A program made the position numbers and the translations under genes. A stretch of DNA of 6,412 nucleotides from Mariprofundaceae bacterium (GTDB lineage: Bacteria; Pseudomonadota; Zetaproteobacteria; Mariprofundales; Mariprofundaceae), in NCBI GenBank assembly GCA_030950965.1, contig JAUZQP010000031.1, positions 1 to 6,412 of the forward strand, given 5' to 3'. Under the pieces are notes generated by a model. That model was given only the letters and a program-made list of their open reading frames with translations, searched no databases and was not told where the DNA came from. Shown piece by piece: positions 5,930 through 6,412 of the stretch (position 1 is its first letter; every line of letters starts with the position of its first letter).

Positions 5930-5951
5930 ATTTATGAATAATTCAGGCTAA
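5930..5951 (-). repeat. CCTGAATTATT-family repeat, copy 4 (right arm)
   Basis: On the minus strand it reads TTAGCCTGAATTATTCA followed by TAAAT. The first 15 bases equal copy 2 (2878-2892), and the 18 bases from CCTG match the left arm at 17 positions. It ends about 15 bases before the purE start and overlaps the first bases of the purE leader. Confidence 0.65.
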
Positions 5952-5952
5952 A

Positions 5953-5956
5953 AGGA
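5953..5956 (+). promoter_or_regulatory. Ribosome binding site of purE
   Basis: AGGA lies 9 bases before ATG at 5966, a modest match at slightly long spacing. It directly follows the right arm of the inverted repeat, so any dedicated purE promoter would have to lie within the repeat block. Confidence 0.5.
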
Positions 5957-5965
5957 TAAACAATC

Positions 5966-6412
5966 ATGGATGTATTAATTCTTATGGGTAGCAAAAGTGA
6001 TCTATCCGTCATGCAAAAAGCGGAAGCTAAATTAGAGGCGTATGGCGTGCGCTACCGCACCTTGATTCGCTCAGCACACCGTATGCCTGAAGCAACGGTA
6101 CAAGCCGTCAAAGATGCTGAAGCCGATGGCTGCAAGGTATTTATTTGTGCCGCAGGCATGGCTGCACACTTGGCTGGCGTGGTCGCATCCAAAACTGTTA
6201 AGCCTGTCATTGGTGTACCCATTGCTTCAGGATCATTGGCTGGGCAAGATGCGTTGTATTCGACGGTAATGATGCCACCAGGTATTCCTGTTGCCACAGT
6301 CGCTATCAATGGTGCAAAAAATGCTGCGCTGCTGGCGATTCAAATACTTGCCACCGAGAACCCCGCATTGCAGCAACAATTGCAAGATGATCGCGCACGT
6401 CAAGCTGTCATA
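5966..6412 (+). CDS. purE: N5-carboxyaminoimidazole ribonucleotide mutase, 3' end outside window
   Basis: 149 codons are visible and open to the right edge; most PurE proteins have about 160-170 residues, so little is missing. It converts N5-CAIR (made by PurK) to CAIR in step 6 of de novo purine synthesis and forms a cytoplasmic homo-oligomer. Visible motifs: MGSKSD (7-12), SAHRMPE (36-42) with the catalytic-type His38, the AGMAAHLAG loop (63-71), GVPIASGSLAGQDALYS (83-99), and MPPGIPVATVAI (103-114) with NAALLA (119-124). AGMAAHL replaces the AGGAAHL of E. coli PurE, and INGAKNAALLA is two residues shorter than the usual AIGKAGAANAALLA segment. It is therefore a class I-like enzyme with some variation. 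purK often follows purE but would lie outside the window. Same strand as purD. Confidence 0.95.
   Translation, partial: MDVLILMGSKSDLSVMQKAEAKLEAYGVRYRTLIRSAHRMPEATVQAVKDAEADGCKVFICAAGMAAHLAGVVASKTVKPVIGVPIASGSLAGQDALYSTVMMPPGIPVATVAINGAKNAALLAIQILATENPALQQQLQDDRARQAVI

Larger units (their letters stand above)
5568..5947. mobile_element. Possible MITE-like block bounded by 18-bp inverted repeats
   Basis: The left arm (5568-5585, CCTGAATTATTCACAAAT) and the inverted right arm (5930-5947) match at 17 of 18 positions and enclose 380 bases with no convincing gene. The block fills almost the whole purD-purE gap and holds the inverted REP pair. There is no exact target duplication: the flanks are CTCA on the left and CTAA on the right, 3 of 4 alike. 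A small non-autonomous transposable element with an old target duplication is one reading; two independent copies of a short dispersed motif is another. Positions 5586-5709, between the left arm and the first REP, show nothing recognisable. Confidence 0.42.

Noticed and set aside
5568..5947. CRISPR array, suggested by several short repeats
   Set aside because: Repeats are inverted or of unequal length and spacing, and no regular repeat-spacer pattern is present.

Overview
The window looks like a piece of a gammaproteobacterial chromosome. PurD and PurE are of bacterial type, the envelope genes are Gram-negative in style (Sec signal peptides and an LplT-like/PlsC fusion), and the intergenic DNA carries REP-like palindromes and a REP-associated (Y1/HUH) transposase relic. 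A Thiothrix-like or related lineage is a guess from the style of the repeats and proteins, not a demonstrated assignment.

Layout. Positions 1-498 (minus) hold a frameshifted Y1 transposase gene that runs off the left edge. Positions 499-821 hold no intact gene; they contain a perfect hairpin and a structured stretch that could be the 5' end of a truncated group II intron. Positions 822-2690 (minus) encode a 622-residue fusion of an LplT-like MFS transporter and a PlsC-type acyltransferase. A 194-base leader with an extended imperfect hairpin separates it from a two-gene minus-strand unit: a 113-residue secreted Gly/Ala/Ser-rich protein (3715-4056) and a secreted DUF2145-type protein (2888-3715). 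The two overlap by one base and are probably served by a sigma70-like promoter at 4125-4153. Divergently on the plus strand lie purD (4307-5572) and the first 149 codons of purE (5966 to the right edge).

PurD (step 2) and PurE (step 6) belong to de novo IMP synthesis. The 393 bases between them are occupied by repeat DNA: a 33-bp REP-like unit with a GTAG head is present twice in perfect inverted orientation, inside an outer 18-bp imperfect inverted repeat whose left arm contains the purD stop codon. The outer motif (core CCTGAATTATT) occurs four times in the window. Two copies contain a stop codon (purD and the DUF2145 gene), and a third ends exactly where the group II intron-like sequence begins.

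The parts most worth following up are the DUF2145/small-protein pair, which may be a permuted papain-like envelope enzyme with a partner, and the layered repeat system: the REP pair, the CCTGAATTATT family, the transposase relic with an unusual 15-bp insertion, and the putative intron fragment. No CRISPR array, tRNA or rRNA was seen.
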